Assembly: GCA_030426355.1 (NCBI GenBank)
Contig: JAUHYQ010000001.1
Coordinates: 434,001 to 498,000 of the forward strand
Source: Gammaproteobacteria bacterium
GTDB lineage: Bacteria; Pseudomonadota; Gammaproteobacteria; Steroidobacterales; GCA-2729495
Length of the DNA stretch: 64,000 nt
Direction of reading: 5' to 3'
Part shown: positions 17,312-25,233 of the stretch, one piece after another
Layout: each line of letters opens with the position of its first letter
Numbering within the stretch: position 1 is the first letter of the stretch
Made by a program: the position numbers and the translations under genes
Notes under the pieces: model-generated
The model's input: only the letters and a program-made list of their open reading frames with translations
What the model was told of the DNA's origin: nothing
Databases searched by the model: none

Positions 17312-18268
17312 CTAATCGTATCGCTGCAGCCTGGCGCGCCGGTTCGTGACCTGCAAAAGATCGACCGTGTCGAGATAACGCTGCGCTGCCTTTGACGGCT
17401 TGGTCTGTGCATCCAGAAAAGCCGTGGAAATGGCGTTAAAGATAGCCAGCCCTTCATAATCAGGCTCGGCTTCCACCTCTTTTTGCACCAGCCCGCCAAA
17501 GTAGTGATCGCCGCCTTCCAGCAACAACTCGTAGCGCGGCACCTTGGCATCACTGGGCACAATCTCGCTCTGCGCTTCGGTGGCTGCGCCGCGCTCCCCC
17601 ATCAACCCGTAGTCATCGGTGCCGGTGGCCATAAAGGTGGGCACGTTGCTGGCCATCCAGACATCTGCAGGCATCAGTCGCATCTTGCCGGGGTCGCTGA
17701 TCAACACCAGCGCCGAATAGCGCTGCTCATCCGAGCGGATCAATTCGCCGTCGAAACCGGTTTTGAATTGCATGCCCGTGACCAGCATCGCCACTTGTGT
17801 GCCGATGGAATGCCCGGCCGCTATGTAATGATCGTGATCGATCTTGCCCGCAAGCGCGGGTGCCAGTTTCTGAATATCCGTTAGTTTATCCAGTACCAGC
17901 GACATATCGGCCACGCGCGACATCGTGACTTCCTGCATCACTGCATAACCGGTTGGCCTGACGCCGTAATTGGCATCCTTGTGCTGCGGGAGGATCACGA
18001 CGTATCCCTGCGCCGCCCAATGACGTGCGATCAGATCGTAACGGTCGTTCGCTGCAAAGGTACCGTGCGATAAAACAATCAGCGGAAACGGACCGTCTGT
18101 CAGCGGATAGAAAATCCGCAGCGGCACCGGACGCTCATCGGCGGCCGCCAGTTGCAAGGTGTCGTCCACAGCCACATCAAACTCTGGGGAGCGACCCGGG
18201 TACAAGCCCTCAGCCGCATAACCTGCGGTAAACAGTAAACACAGCAACCAAAACCGCAAAATATTCAC
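17312..18268 (-). CDS. Exported alpha/beta hydrolase
   Basis: A 318-residue protein from GTG 18268, which overlaps the TGA of the upstream flavoprotein gene as GTGA, so it is translationally coupled. The N-terminus [20 protein letters not shown] is a Sec signal peptide. The alpha/beta hydrolase fold shows the oxyanion loop VLSHGTF, the nucleophile elbow AAGHSIGTQ, an acid in [12 protein letters not shown], and the His in GGDHYFGG. It resembles platelet-activating-factor acetylhydrolase and dienelactone hydrolase-like esterases. The substrate is unknown; periplasmic location is inferred from the signal. Confidence 0.82.
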   Translation of the reverse strand: MNILRFWLLCLLFTAGYAAEGLYPGRSPEFDVAVDDTLQLAAADERPVPLRIFYPLTDGPFPLIVLSHGTFAANDRYDLIARHWAAQGYVVILPQHKDANYGVRPTGYAVMQEVTMSRVADMSLVLDKLTDIQKLAPALAGKIDHDHYIAAGHSIGTQVAMLVTGMQFKTGFDGELIRSDEQRYSALVLISDPGKMRLMPADVWMASNVPTFMATGTDDYGLMGERGAATEAQSEIVPSDAKVPRYELLLEGGDHYFGGLVQKEVEAEPDYEGLAIFNAISTAFLDAQTKPSKAAQRYLDTVDLLQVTNRRARLQRYD

Positions 18269-19455
18269 GCCACTTCTCCCGCTGCGTGCCCCGATGCCCA
18301 GGCCCATTGGAAATTAAAGCCCCCCAGATGACCGGTCACATCGACCACTTCGCCAATGCAATACAAACCGGGCACACGTTTACTTTCCATCGTGCGCGAT
18401 GACAATTCATCGGTATCAATGCCGCCCAGTGTAACCTCAGCAGTGCGATAGCCTTCGGTTGCGGCCGGTGTAAGGCTCCAGCGATTCAGTTGATTGCCAA
18501 CGCTGCGCAACAACCCGTCCGGTAACTCGCCGCAGCGGGTCTCGGCATGCTCCGCCCACCACAACGCCTGCAACTCCAGCACCAGAGCCCGTGGCAAGCG
18601 CTCGACCAGCACATTCCTTAACAACACTCTGGGCTGCTGCGCTTTGGCATTCAGCAACCACTTGGCTGCGTCGTGCCCGGGTAACAGATTTACGCACAAA
18701 CGCTCGCCCGGCCGCCAGTAACTGGATATCTGCAAAGCCACCGGGCCGCTTATCCCGCGATGCGTAAACAACAGCGCTTCTGTAAATGAGACATCGCCGC
18801 ATGTCATCATGGCCGGCAGACTCAATCCGGACAAGCGCCCTGTTAACGCCTGCATGGCACCGGTAAACGTGAACGGCACCAACCCGGCGCGGGTTTCGCG
18901 AACCTTCAGGCCAAACTGACGCGCCAGCCGGTAGCCAAAATCGGATGCACCCATTTTCGGGATGGATAAACCACCGGTTGCCAGCACCAATGACTCTGCA
19001 ACGTAGCTGACCCCCGCGGTAACCACCTCGAACCGCTCATTCGTGTTCACGGCCGTGATGTCGACATCGGTGAAGATGTCGACTGCCGCCTGAGCACATT
19101 CTTTTTGCAGCATCGCCAGGATGTCTTTGGCGCTGTCGTCACAAAACAATTGCCCTAACGCTTTTTCGTGATACGCAACGCCATGCCGCTCAACCAGCGC
19201 AATAAAGTCCTGCTGGGTGTAGCGGCTGAGCGCCGATTTGCAAAAATGCGGGTTGGCCGAAATAAACCGGGCCGGCTCGCAATGCAGGTTGGTGAAATTG
19301 CAGCGCCCGCCCCCGGACATGAGAATTTTTTTGCCTATCTTATTGGAGCCTTCCAGCACCACCACACGCCGGCCGCGCTGACCGGCCGTGATTGCACACA
19401 TCAGCCCGGCAGCACCGCCGCCGATGACGATGACGTCATATTGCGCAGCGATCAT
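18265..19455 (-). CDS. NAD(P)/FAD-dependent oxidoreductase, HI0933/YhiN family
   Basis: A 396-residue flavoprotein. The FAD-binding Rossmann motif is at the N-terminus (DVIVIGGGAAGLMCAITAG), followed by the family signature KIGKKILMSGGGRCNFTN around residue 40. It has ATGGLSIPKMGASDFGYRLA near 160 and the closing FAD contact GEVVDVTGHLGGFNFQWAWASG near 370. Members are poorly characterised flavin oxidoreductases (sometimes annotated aminoacetone oxidase). It is coupled to the downstream hydrolase by a 4-bp overlap and lies 33 bases after a small membrane-protein gene. Confidence 0.93.
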   Translation of the reverse strand: MIAAQYDVIVIGGGAAGLMCAITAGQRGRRVVVLEGSNKIGKKILMSGGGRCNFTNLHCEPARFISANPHFCKSALSRYTQQDFIALVERHGVAYHEKALGQLFCDDSAKDILAMLQKECAQAAVDIFTDVDITAVNTNERFEVVTAGVSYVAESLVLATGGLSIPKMGASDFGYRLARQFGLKVRETRAGLVPFTFTGAMQALTGRLSGLSLPAMMTCGDVSFTEALLFTHRGISGPVALQISSYWRPGERLCVNLLPGHDAAKWLLNAKAQQPRVLLRNVLVERLPRALVLELQALWWAEHAETRCGELPDGLLRSVGNQLNRWSLTPAATEGYRTAEVTLGGIDTDELSSRTMESKRVPGLYCIGEVVDVTGHLGGFNFQWAWASGHAAGEVA

Positions 19456-19488
19456 CGATCAAACGCACAGCACCAATCGCAATGGCAA

Positions 19489-19641
19489 TCAGTCATCTTC
19501 GTCTTTCCATTCCCGAAGTCTGGATTTATCCACCTGCTTCCACTGCTCTTCGCTCTTTTTCATATACGAGCGCACTTTAGCCAGCACATAGACGGCAAAA
19601 ACGATGAGCATCAATACGACAATCTGAAAGGTCGTGAGCAT
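19489..19641 (-). CDS. Small single-span membrane protein
   Basis: A 50-residue protein from ATG 19641: one hydrophobic helix (FQIVVLMLIVFAVYVLAKV) followed by a highly charged tail (KKSEEQWKQVDKSRLREWKDEDD). Start placement: the ATG lies four bases after the stop of the larger membrane-protein gene, which suggests coupling. A longer frame to 19740 would overlap that gene. I do not recognise the family. It may be an accessory subunit of the neighbouring membrane protein. Confidence 0.65.
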   Translation of the reverse strand: MLTTFQIVVLMLIVFAVYVLAKVRSYMKKSEEQWKQVDKSRLREWKDEDD

Positions 19642-19645
19642 TGCG

Positions 19646-20503
19646 CTATACCCGTCCCGCCAGCCGCGAGCCGATACCCTTAAGCACTTCGACAAACAGC
19701 CACACAAACGCGATGGGCAGCAACACGGTTTGCAGCACAAAGATCACGATCAGGCTGATAATGTGCTCACTGGCGTCGGCGACACGATCGCTCAACTGCT
19801 TCAGCGTTTCACGCGGATCGACAGCGGCCAGCGTTTCGTCAATCAGCCCGCTGAATCGTTCCATCAGTGTGCGAGACCCGGACAGAGGCTCCGGCGCCTC
19901 GTCATTGATCTCGGTGATATCAGCCTGCACCCCGCGCAATGCCTCCAGCGCTGCTTGCTGTTCGGTGGCGAGAAAGCCTTCGAACACCAGATCCCCGCCC
20001 ACGATCAAAGCCGGCAATGCAAAGCGCACAAAAATGGCGACCAGCAGAGCGCGCCGCGCCCACGGCATCGATGCCTGCAACCACGGCGACCACGTTGCCA
20101 GCACCAGCCACAGCGCGACCACAAACAACGCGATATCAAAACCGACGGTGGAGGAAATGCGCAGCAAAATATTCTGCAAGCCAATGGAACTGGCCGCGAC
20201 CAGCATCACGCTGGAAAAACGCTCGACCAGATCGTTAATCGGATCCAGCACCTGACCCACCGACAGCACCACGCCGACACCCGCGGGCTCGAGTGCAAGC
20301 TCGGTGCCCTGCGCCGCCGAAATCGCGCCGTTCAATGCCCGCGCAGCGGCGAAGGTAACCAGTGCGCGTTTAAGGGAGTCGGCCGCAATTGCTTCACTGG
20401 GGCGGTCGACCACGCCGGTGAACGCCAGCACCACCGCCAGCAGCGCAGCCACCGTCCAGGCGCTTTTACGAACAGCAAATTTAGAACCCGTGTTCGATGT
20501 CAT
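19646..20503 (-). CDS. Conserved inner-membrane protein of unknown function
   Basis: A 285-residue protein with an N-terminal hydrophobic segment (about 15-30), two adjacent segments near residues 122-165, and a C-terminal one (about 250-275). A predicted extracytoplasmic or helical region between them contains EALRGVQADITEIND and TLAAVDPRETLKQLSDRVADASE, which could form coiled coils. No enzymatic motif is visible. It starts nine bases after the histidine kinase stop codon, so it should be part of the two-component operon and could be an envelope-stress effector. Family not recognised. Confidence 0.75.
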   Translation of the reverse strand: MTSNTGSKFAVRKSAWTVAALLAVVLAFTGVVDRPSEAIAADSLKRALVTFAAARALNGAISAAQGTELALEPAGVGVVLSVGQVLDPINDLVERFSSVMLVAASSIGLQNILLRISSTVGFDIALFVVALWLVLATWSPWLQASMPWARRALLVAIFVRFALPALIVGGDLVFEGFLATEQQAALEALRGVQADITEINDEAPEPLSGSRTLMERFSGLIDETLAAVDPRETLKQLSDRVADASEHIISLIVIFVLQTVLLPIAFVWLFVEVLKGIGSRLAGRV

Positions 20504-20512
20504 AGGCTGACA

Positions 20513-21889
20513 TCATACCGCGGGCAGAGTAATACTGACTTCCAGACCGCTGCCGTCGGTGCGATTGCGGGCGGTAATGCAGCCACCGTGCAAGTTCACC
20601 GCACGGCGCGCGATTGCCAGCCCGATTCCTGCGCCCTGCCCGTGCGCGGAATTGGATGGCGCGGCAGTAAAAAATGCCTCGAATAACCGGTCGAGGTGCG
20701 CTTCGGGCGCGCCGGGCCCGTCATCGGCAACCGTAATCTGAATGCCGTCAGGCAGTGCCGCCAGCGTTACCGCCGTCAACTGGCTGGCATGCTGAACCGC
20801 ATTGCGCACGACGTTATCGACGGCACTTTGCAGCAAGGCCGGATCGAGTTCGGCGGGCAGCGTTTCGGGCGCTTCCAGCGTCACGTCGCGCCCCAGCGCC
20901 TGCGCTTCGAAACGCGCGTTCGCCACCACCTCGCCGATCAATTCGGTAACGTCCACCGGTTCGCGCACAATACGCTCCATGCTTTCCAGCCGCGAGAATG
21001 CGAGTATCTGGCCGATCATATGATTAAGCGTCTGCGCTTCCTGCTCAATGCGCTCCAGATTCGGGTTGTCAGCATCGCCGGCTTGCTGCCGCAACAAGCC
21101 GGTTGCCGCCTGCAAGCGCGCCAGCGGCGAACGCAATTCATGCGACACCTCGCGCAACAAGCGCTGCTTCGATTCGAGCAAGGCCTGAATCTGTTCGGCC
21201 ATGCGATCAAAGTCTTTGGCCAGAGCGCCGAACTCGTCCTTGCGTTGATTTACCGGCGCACCGACTCGCGCACTCAGATCACCGGCGGTAATGCGCTGAC
21301 CGGTCTGGCGAAACACTTGTATGGGTCGCGTCAGGTAGCGCGCCAGCCAGAAACACGCCACGCCGCTCACCAGCACCAGCATCAGCGGAAACACCCGCCG
21401 CGCATTCGGCGACAGCATTCCGGGTGCACGCGGACGATCCAGACCCATAGCAATAAACAGGTAATCACCGCGCGGGCCGGTCAGCACTCGCGACCGAGCA
21501 CCGAGACCCGGGCGAATATTGGGTCGCATGCCGGGCCGACGCTCACGCCGTAACTCGGGTTCGGCGCGAAACTCCGACGGCGGTCGCCGGAAACGACGCG
21601 GTAAGGGCTGGCCGAGCAGTTCATTGCCGTCGGGATCCACAATAAACATGGGTACGTTGAGGCTGGCCTGTTTCTGCCCAAGCCACTCACGCAATCCGGC
21701 TTCGCCTTCTTTATCCAGCGTGCGCTGCGCCTGTTCAGCCAATGCATCCAGCGACGCGAACAGCGCCTGCAGGCGGGAAGTCTCCACGTCGTCACGGGAG
21801 ATCAGCGTGTTCACCGTCACGGTCGCTACCATGGTGAGCACGATCACCATCCAGAAGGCAATAAATATGCGCCAGTAGAGTCGGGACAT
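20513..21889 (-). CDS. Sensor histidine kinase, CpxA-like
   Basis: A 458-residue membrane kinase. TM1 is about residues 7-29, a periplasmic sensor of roughly 130 residues with an Arg/Pro-rich stretch near 100-130 follows, and TM2 is about 166-184. A HAMP linker (RYLTRPIQVFRQTGQRI) leads to the dimerisation/phosphoacceptor domain with His250 in EVSHELRSPLARLQ. The ATPase domain has the N-box (Asn363 in DNVVRNAVQHA), G1 (VADDGPGAP near 388) and G2 (HGQGAGIGLAIA near 416). It autophosphorylates and passes phosphate to the response regulator encoded five bases upstream. The order and the divergent CpxP-like gene support a Cpx-type envelope stress system. Confidence 0.93.
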   Translation of the reverse strand: MSRLYWRIFIAFWMVIVLTMVATVTVNTLISRDDVETSRLQALFASLDALAEQAQRTLDKEGEAGLREWLGQKQASLNVPMFIVDPDGNELLGQPLPRRFRRPPSEFRAEPELRRERRPGMRPNIRPGLGARSRVLTGPRGDYLFIAMGLDRPRAPGMLSPNARRVFPLMLVLVSGVACFWLARYLTRPIQVFRQTGQRITAGDLSARVGAPVNQRKDEFGALAKDFDRMAEQIQALLESKQRLLREVSHELRSPLARLQAATGLLRQQAGDADNPNLERIEQEAQTLNHMIGQILAFSRLESMERIVREPVDVTELIGEVVANARFEAQALGRDVTLEAPETLPAELDPALLQSAVDNVVRNAVQHASQLTAVTLAALPDGIQITVADDGPGAPEAHLDRLFEAFFTAAPSNSAHGQGAGIGLAIARRAVNLHGGCITARNRTDGSGLEVSITLPAV

Positions 21890-21894
21890 CGCGC

Positions 21895-22596
21895 CTACCT
21901 AGCTGCCAGCAAATAGCCTTGCCCGCGTACCGTCTTGATACGCGGCTGGCCGTCGGCATCGGGCCCGAGTTTTTTGCGCAAGTTGGCAATGTGGGTATCC
22001 AGACTGCGATCGTAAGGCGTCAGTCGTCTGCCCAGCACGGTTTCTGATAGCACTTCTTTGCGCACGACATCACCCGCCGAGCGCACCAGCAGCTCAAGCA
22101 TGCCGTACTCGGTTGCCGTCAGCGGCACAGGACTGCCCGCAACTTCCAGCGTCTGCGAGCCGGGTGTCAACACCAGGTCGGCAAATCGTAGCGGCTTGCT
22201 GCCGGTAGCGGCTGGTTGTCGCGCACGGCGCAATACGGCTTTAAGCCGCGCACTCAATTCACGCGGGTTAAAGGGTTTAGGTAAGTAGTCGTCCGCGCCG
22301 ATTTCCAGACCAACGATGCGATCGGTTTCATCACCGCGTGCCGTCAGCATCAGCACCGGCACGTTGGAGTAACCACGAATCTCGCGCAAAGCGTCAAAGC
22401 CGTTCATTACGGGCATGGTGATGTCCATTACGACAGCATCGAAGGCTTCGGCGCGCACACGCTCCACGCCCTGCCGACCGTCGTGCACAGCAGTTACCTG
22501 AAACTGTTCCGCCGCCAGATAGTCGGCGAGCATGCTGCACAGCGCCCGATCATCGTCCACCAACAGCACGCGTGCGGTGCTCAGTGACGCATTCAT
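21895..22596 (-). CDS. OmpR-family response regulator, CpxR-like
   Basis: A 233-residue regulator from ATG 22596 (GGAG ten bases upstream). The frame stays open to 22668, but that would run into the repeat-rich promoter region. The receiver domain has the acidic pair VDDDR at 13-17, phospho-acceptor Asp58 in VVMDITMPVMNG, Thr85 and Lys107 in LPKPFNPRE. The C-terminal winged helix spans about 135-232, with LTATEYGMLELLV and RSLDTHIANLRKKLG as recognition elements. It acts with the kinase at 20513. It probably binds the TTGCA repeats at 22650-22712 between itself and the CpxP-like gene. Confidence 0.94.
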   Translation of the reverse strand: MNASLSTARVLLVDDDRALCSMLADYLAAEQFQVTAVHDGRQGVERVRAEAFDAVVMDITMPVMNGFDALREIRGYSNVPVLMLTARGDETDRIVGLEIGADDYLPKPFNPRELSARLKAVLRRARQPAATGSKPLRFADLVLTPGSQTLEVAGSPVPLTATEYGMLELLVRSAGDVVRKEVLSETVLGRRLTPYDRSLDTHIANLRKKLGPDADGQPRIKTVRGQGYLLAAR

Positions 22597-22649
22597 ATCG
22601 GCTGTCGACTCCAAGGGCATAACAGGATTCCACGGCATGCCGCGCACGG

Positions 22650-22712
22650 TTGCAAGCGAGCTTTGCAAATCTTTGCATTACTTGGCGCAAGCCTTGCACT
22701 ACTTCGGTTGCA
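22650..22712. promoter_or_regulatory. Cluster of five TTGCA elements between cpxR-like and cpxP-like genes
   Basis: TTGCA occurs at 22650, 22663, 22673, 22694 and 22708. Two are extended: TTGCATTACTT at 22673-22683 and TTGCACTACTT at 22694-22704, exactly 21 bp apart (two helical turns). The cluster lies in the divergent intergenic region, 54 bp upstream of the response regulator start and 57 bp upstream of the CpxP-like start. This is the expected place for an autoregulatory operator. Binding by the regulator is inference. Confidence 0.6.
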
Positions 22713-22768
22713 GACGCCTAGACTGGCTGTGAGCTTAGTCATAACGCTACATATACAGGAGCACGAAC

Positions 22769-23335
22769 ATGAACAGTTGCAACGAAATCAATGACACGGA
22801 CGGTCGTTCAACAGAGCGCGCCTGTTCCCGCAAACAACGTCGCCACAGCAAAACGTTTCGCGCGATTGTGCTGGCCGGTGTGATCGCAACCGGCATCGGC
22901 TTGACGGCGGCATGGGCACAGGGGGCCGGGCCCGGCATGGGCGGCAGAGGTTTTGATATCGAGCGTATTGAACGCATGACCGACCGGATGACGGAGAAAC
23001 TGGACCTGAGTGAGGAACAGCGTGCCTCTATACAAGCGATACTGGAGGCGAGCCGCGCTCAGGCGGAACCACTGCGGGCAGGACTTGCCGGCATGCGCGG
23101 GCAAATGCGCGAGTTTGTTACTGCCGAGGTATTCGACGAGCAGGCACTGCGCGCGCAGTTACAAGCCAATGCCACGACGATGACAGAACTCATGGTCATC
23201 GGTGCACGCACCATGCACGATGTGCGCGCGCAACTCACACCCGAGCAGCGCGCTGAAGCAGAGGCGATGATGGCGAAGTTTGGCGACCGTCGAGGCCACC
23301 GCGATGGCCGCAGGAAGGATGGGCACCGCGAGTAA
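22769..23335 (+). CDS. CpxP/Spy-family periplasmic protein (LTXXQ motifs)
   Basis: A 188-residue protein. CAGGAG seven bases upstream supports ATG 22769. A long, basic N-region (residues 1-30) leads to a hydrophobic signal segment (FRAIVLAGVIATGIGLTAAWAQ), so the mature protein is periplasmic. The mature part is mostly helical with two LTxxQ-like motifs, LDLSEEQR near 77 and LTPEQRAEAE near 158, the hallmark of CpxP and Spy. These are chaperone-like proteins that restrain the Cpx kinase or bind unfolded proteins. The C-terminus is His/Arg/Asp-rich (RRGHRDGRRKDGHRE), as in metal-responsive members. Divergent from the two-component operon. Confidence 0.87.
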   Translation: MNSCNEINDTDGRSTERACSRKQRRHSKTFRAIVLAGVIATGIGLTAAWAQGAGPGMGGRGFDIERIERMTDRMTEKLDLSEEQRASIQAILEASRAQAEPLRAGLAGMRGQMREFVTAEVFDEQALRAQLQANATTMTELMVIGARTMHDVRAQLTPEQRAEAEAMMAKFGDRRGHRDGRRKDGHRE

Positions 23336-23396
23336 ATCTCCATGCACGAATCCGGCATCAAACAGCGCTAACTCCCCCATGCGCCCGGTGACGGCC

Positions 23397-23440
23397 CAGT
23401 GCAAACCCAGTGCAATCCCATTGCAACTCCAGTGCCGGCG
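23397..23440 (+). repeat. Four 11-bp tandem units next to a terminator
   Basis: Successive 11-mers CAGTGCAAACC, CAGTGCAATCC, CATTGCAACTC and CAGTGCCGGCG run from 23397 to 23440. The last merges into the terminator stem. The first three differ from one another at one to four positions. They sit 62 bp past the CpxP-like stop codon. Confidence 0.6.
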
Positions 23441-23466
23441 GTACCGTAAAGGTGCCGCCGGTATTT
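23435..23466 (+). terminator. Strong rho-independent terminator after cpxP-like gene
   Basis: CCGGCGGTACC (23435-23445) pairs with GGTGCCGCCGG (23451-23461) around GTAAA, an 11-bp stem with one G-T wobble, followed by TATTTT. It lies 99 bp after the CpxP-like gene and directly before the convergent hipA stop codon. Confidence 0.85.
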
Positions 23467-23467
23467 T

Positions 23468-24781
23468 CTAGTTGAACTGAAGCCTCATTACTTTGCCAAT
23501 CTGTTCCGCTTGCACATCCGCCACGCCGGCTTTGCCGGCGTAGTCTTGCCAGCGTCGCGCAACGTCCTGCACCTCGCCCACAATTGCTTTGGCACGCCCT
23601 CGTTGCATGGACGCACCTTTGGCCGCCGCCTCAAAATCGTCCATCACAAAATCATCGCGTTTGCCGTTGAGCGTCATTTGATGACTGGCCGTCCAGGCAC
23701 CTGCCGGGTTGTAGCTGTAGGTCATATCGAAGGCGGGAGCAAGCGACCAGCGGCCCTGCTGATCCATTAAAAAAGCGATGTTCTTGACGTGATCGTCCTG
23801 ATTGCGCGCCACGATGTTAAACACCATGCGGCGGAACTGCTGCTCCACCGCGCTCATCGGCAGATCCAGCTGTCGGATTACCAGCAACGCCTGTTCGTAA
23901 CTGTATGCGCCGGCCTGATTGAAGTCGAAGTGCGCCATGGCACCCAGCGATTGCATGTGCAATTTTTTGCCATCGGGCAGGCGATCAAAACGCCGGGTCA
24001 TAAAGTGGCGCCGCCCGTTTTCCTCAAACAAACGGCACTCGTTGATATCGATCCCGCAGTCGCGCGCCATGCCTGCATAGGCATATTCAATCGCGCCATA
24101 CCCTTGCGGGTCGTCCAGCTCTTTATCCCGGTTGCCACGCACCCCGTCGAACTTCAGTAACCAGTATTCGAAGCCCTCGCCGGCCGCCACCTGACCGGAC
24201 CGCACTTCGTTGGTTTCACGATTCCACGCGATCACAGCTTTGGCGCGCGCGCCACCGGCCGAGGTACCGACGCGCAGAATATCCATGAGCGCCTGTTCGC
24301 GATCCGCCCCAGCGAACGACACCTGCAGGTTCTCGCGCGCGGTTAGCACCTCGGATGCGAGTTCAACCAGCTTGTCAATTTGCACTTCCCGGGCGCGCGG
24401 CATTGTCGGCCCTATCAGCGGCGCAAATTCCAGCGCGCCCATACCACGGGTACCGGTGTAGCGCAGCCGCTCAACCGCGTTAAACGACGCCGGTTGCCGG
24501 CCCTGCGTGGCCAGCCACGAATTAATGAGCTCATTGCCGAACTTGTCCGGCAACGAATCAGCCAGCAATCCCGGCAAGCCGTAAAAGCTTTGTCGCGACA
24601 ATTCCGGAAAGCGGTAAACGCGGCGGGCGCTGGCTTTGTTATGGGGCATAGTCAGCGGCGCTACCTGGATATTGCTTGCCGCGAAGGCAGGATCGTATTC
24701 AAACGCGGCAACGTCGGAACCGTCGGCGAGCGACACCGCCCCGATGGTGCGGCCCCAGAGTCTTACCTCGGCAAGCGTCAT
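23468..24781 (-). CDS. hipA: HipA-family Ser/Thr kinase toxin
   Basis: A 437-residue HipA-like protein. It has the HipA N-terminal subdomain (WGRTIGAVSLAD), the phosphorylatable P-loop GTSAGGARAKA with Ser174, catalytic NQDDHVKNIAFL at 327-338 (Asp329/Asp330 and Asn334) and the metal-binding Asp352 in AFDMTYS. HipA toxins phosphorylate translation factors such as glutamyl-tRNA synthetase and cause growth arrest or persistence. The target here is unknown. ATG 24781 overlaps the TAA of the antitoxin gene (TAATG), so the pair is translationally coupled. All key catalytic residues are present, so it should be active. Confidence 0.94.
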   Translation of the reverse strand: MTLAEVRLWGRTIGAVSLADGSDVAAFEYDPAFAASNIQVAPLTMPHNKASARRVYRFPELSRQSFYGLPGLLADSLPDKFGNELINSWLATQGRQPASFNAVERLRYTGTRGMGALEFAPLIGPTMPRAREVQIDKLVELASEVLTARENLQVSFAGADREQALMDILRVGTSAGGARAKAVIAWNRETNEVRSGQVAAGEGFEYWLLKFDGVRGNRDKELDDPQGYGAIEYAYAGMARDCGIDINECRLFEENGRRHFMTRRFDRLPDGKKLHMQSLGAMAHFDFNQAGAYSYEQALLVIRQLDLPMSAVEQQFRRMVFNIVARNQDDHVKNIAFLMDQQGRWSLAPAFDMTYSYNPAGAWTASHQMTLNGKRDDFVMDDFEAAAKGASMQRGRAKAIVGEVQDVARRWQDYAGKAGVADVQAEQIGKVMRLQFN

Positions 24782-25125
24782 TACTCAGCCCATGACCACA
24801 GCGCATGATCGTCCGCGGCAACTTTCGAGCCCGATGCCCGCCGGCGAACTTTGCCCTTGCCCCTTAACAATTCCATCGGCCGGGGCCCGGCTGCGGGCAG
24901 CGCGTGTTCGAGGTTGGGCAGCAATTCCAGCACCCGCATAATCCGGATCAGATTCGACAACTGTGTCGAAGCACCCGCCTCGGCGCGCTCCACCGTGCGC
25001 TTGGACACCCCGGCCTGACGGGCCAGTTCGGCCTGAGTGAGCGACAGATCAAGGCGGTAACGGCTGAGGCGTTCGCCCAGCTCGGACAGAATGGCGTCAT
25101 CGGACAGCAGTTTGTTGATTTCCAT
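24781..25125 (-). CDS. hipB: HipB-like XRE-family antitoxin
   Basis: A 114-residue DNA-binding protein from ATG 25125 (an in-frame GTG at 25134 is possible). The helix-turn-helix covers about residues 16-70: RLSRYRLDLSLTQAELARQ then AGVSKRTVERAEAGAST, a standard XRE/Cro fold. The C-terminal tail is Arg/Lys-rich (ELLRGKGKVRRRASGSK). It should neutralise HipA and repress the operon by binding the direct repeats just upstream (25135-25191). Gene order antitoxin then toxin with a one-base overlap is typical. Confidence 0.92.
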   Translation of the reverse strand: MEINKLLSDDAILSELGERLSRYRLDLSLTQAELARQAGVSKRTVERAEAGASTQLSNLIRIMRVLELLPNLEHALPAAGPRPMELLRGKGKVRRRASGSKVAADDHALWSWAE

Positions 25126-25134
25126 ATTCGTCAC

Positions 25135-25191
25135 TATTGGCGAGTTATAAATCCATATAAATATATTTCGTCTTTATTGGCGATTTATAAA
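25135..25191 (-). promoter_or_regulatory. hipBA promoter with two 17-bp direct repeats
   Basis: Plus-strand TATTGGCGAGTTATAAA (25135-25151) recurs as TATTGGCGATTTATAAA (25175-25191), 16 of 17 bases identical, with starts 40 bp apart. The DNA between is very AT-rich and contains TATATT and TATAA stretches suitable for a -10 element on the minus strand. The first repeat ends ten bases from the hipB ATG. This is the expected position for a HipB operator. It may also affect the divergent MFS gene at 25234. Confidence 0.78.
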
Positions 25192-25233
25192 CTATGCGAA
25201 GGCGCCTGTCAATTCGCATACCATTGCTGCACT

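Noticed and set aside
19634-20686. 350-codon plus-strand frame opposite the membrane protein and histidine kinase 3' end
   Set aside because: It crosses two real minus-strand genes, and its translation is a Gln/His/Arg-rich low-complexity product typical of antisense reading.
23397-23440. Short tandem repeats considered as a CRISPR array
   Set aside because: Units are 11 bp without spacers and no cas gene is present.
24904-25233. Upstream extension of the MFS ORF
   Set aside because: It would run through hipB and its operator; GTG 25234 is a natural start followed by the first membrane segment.
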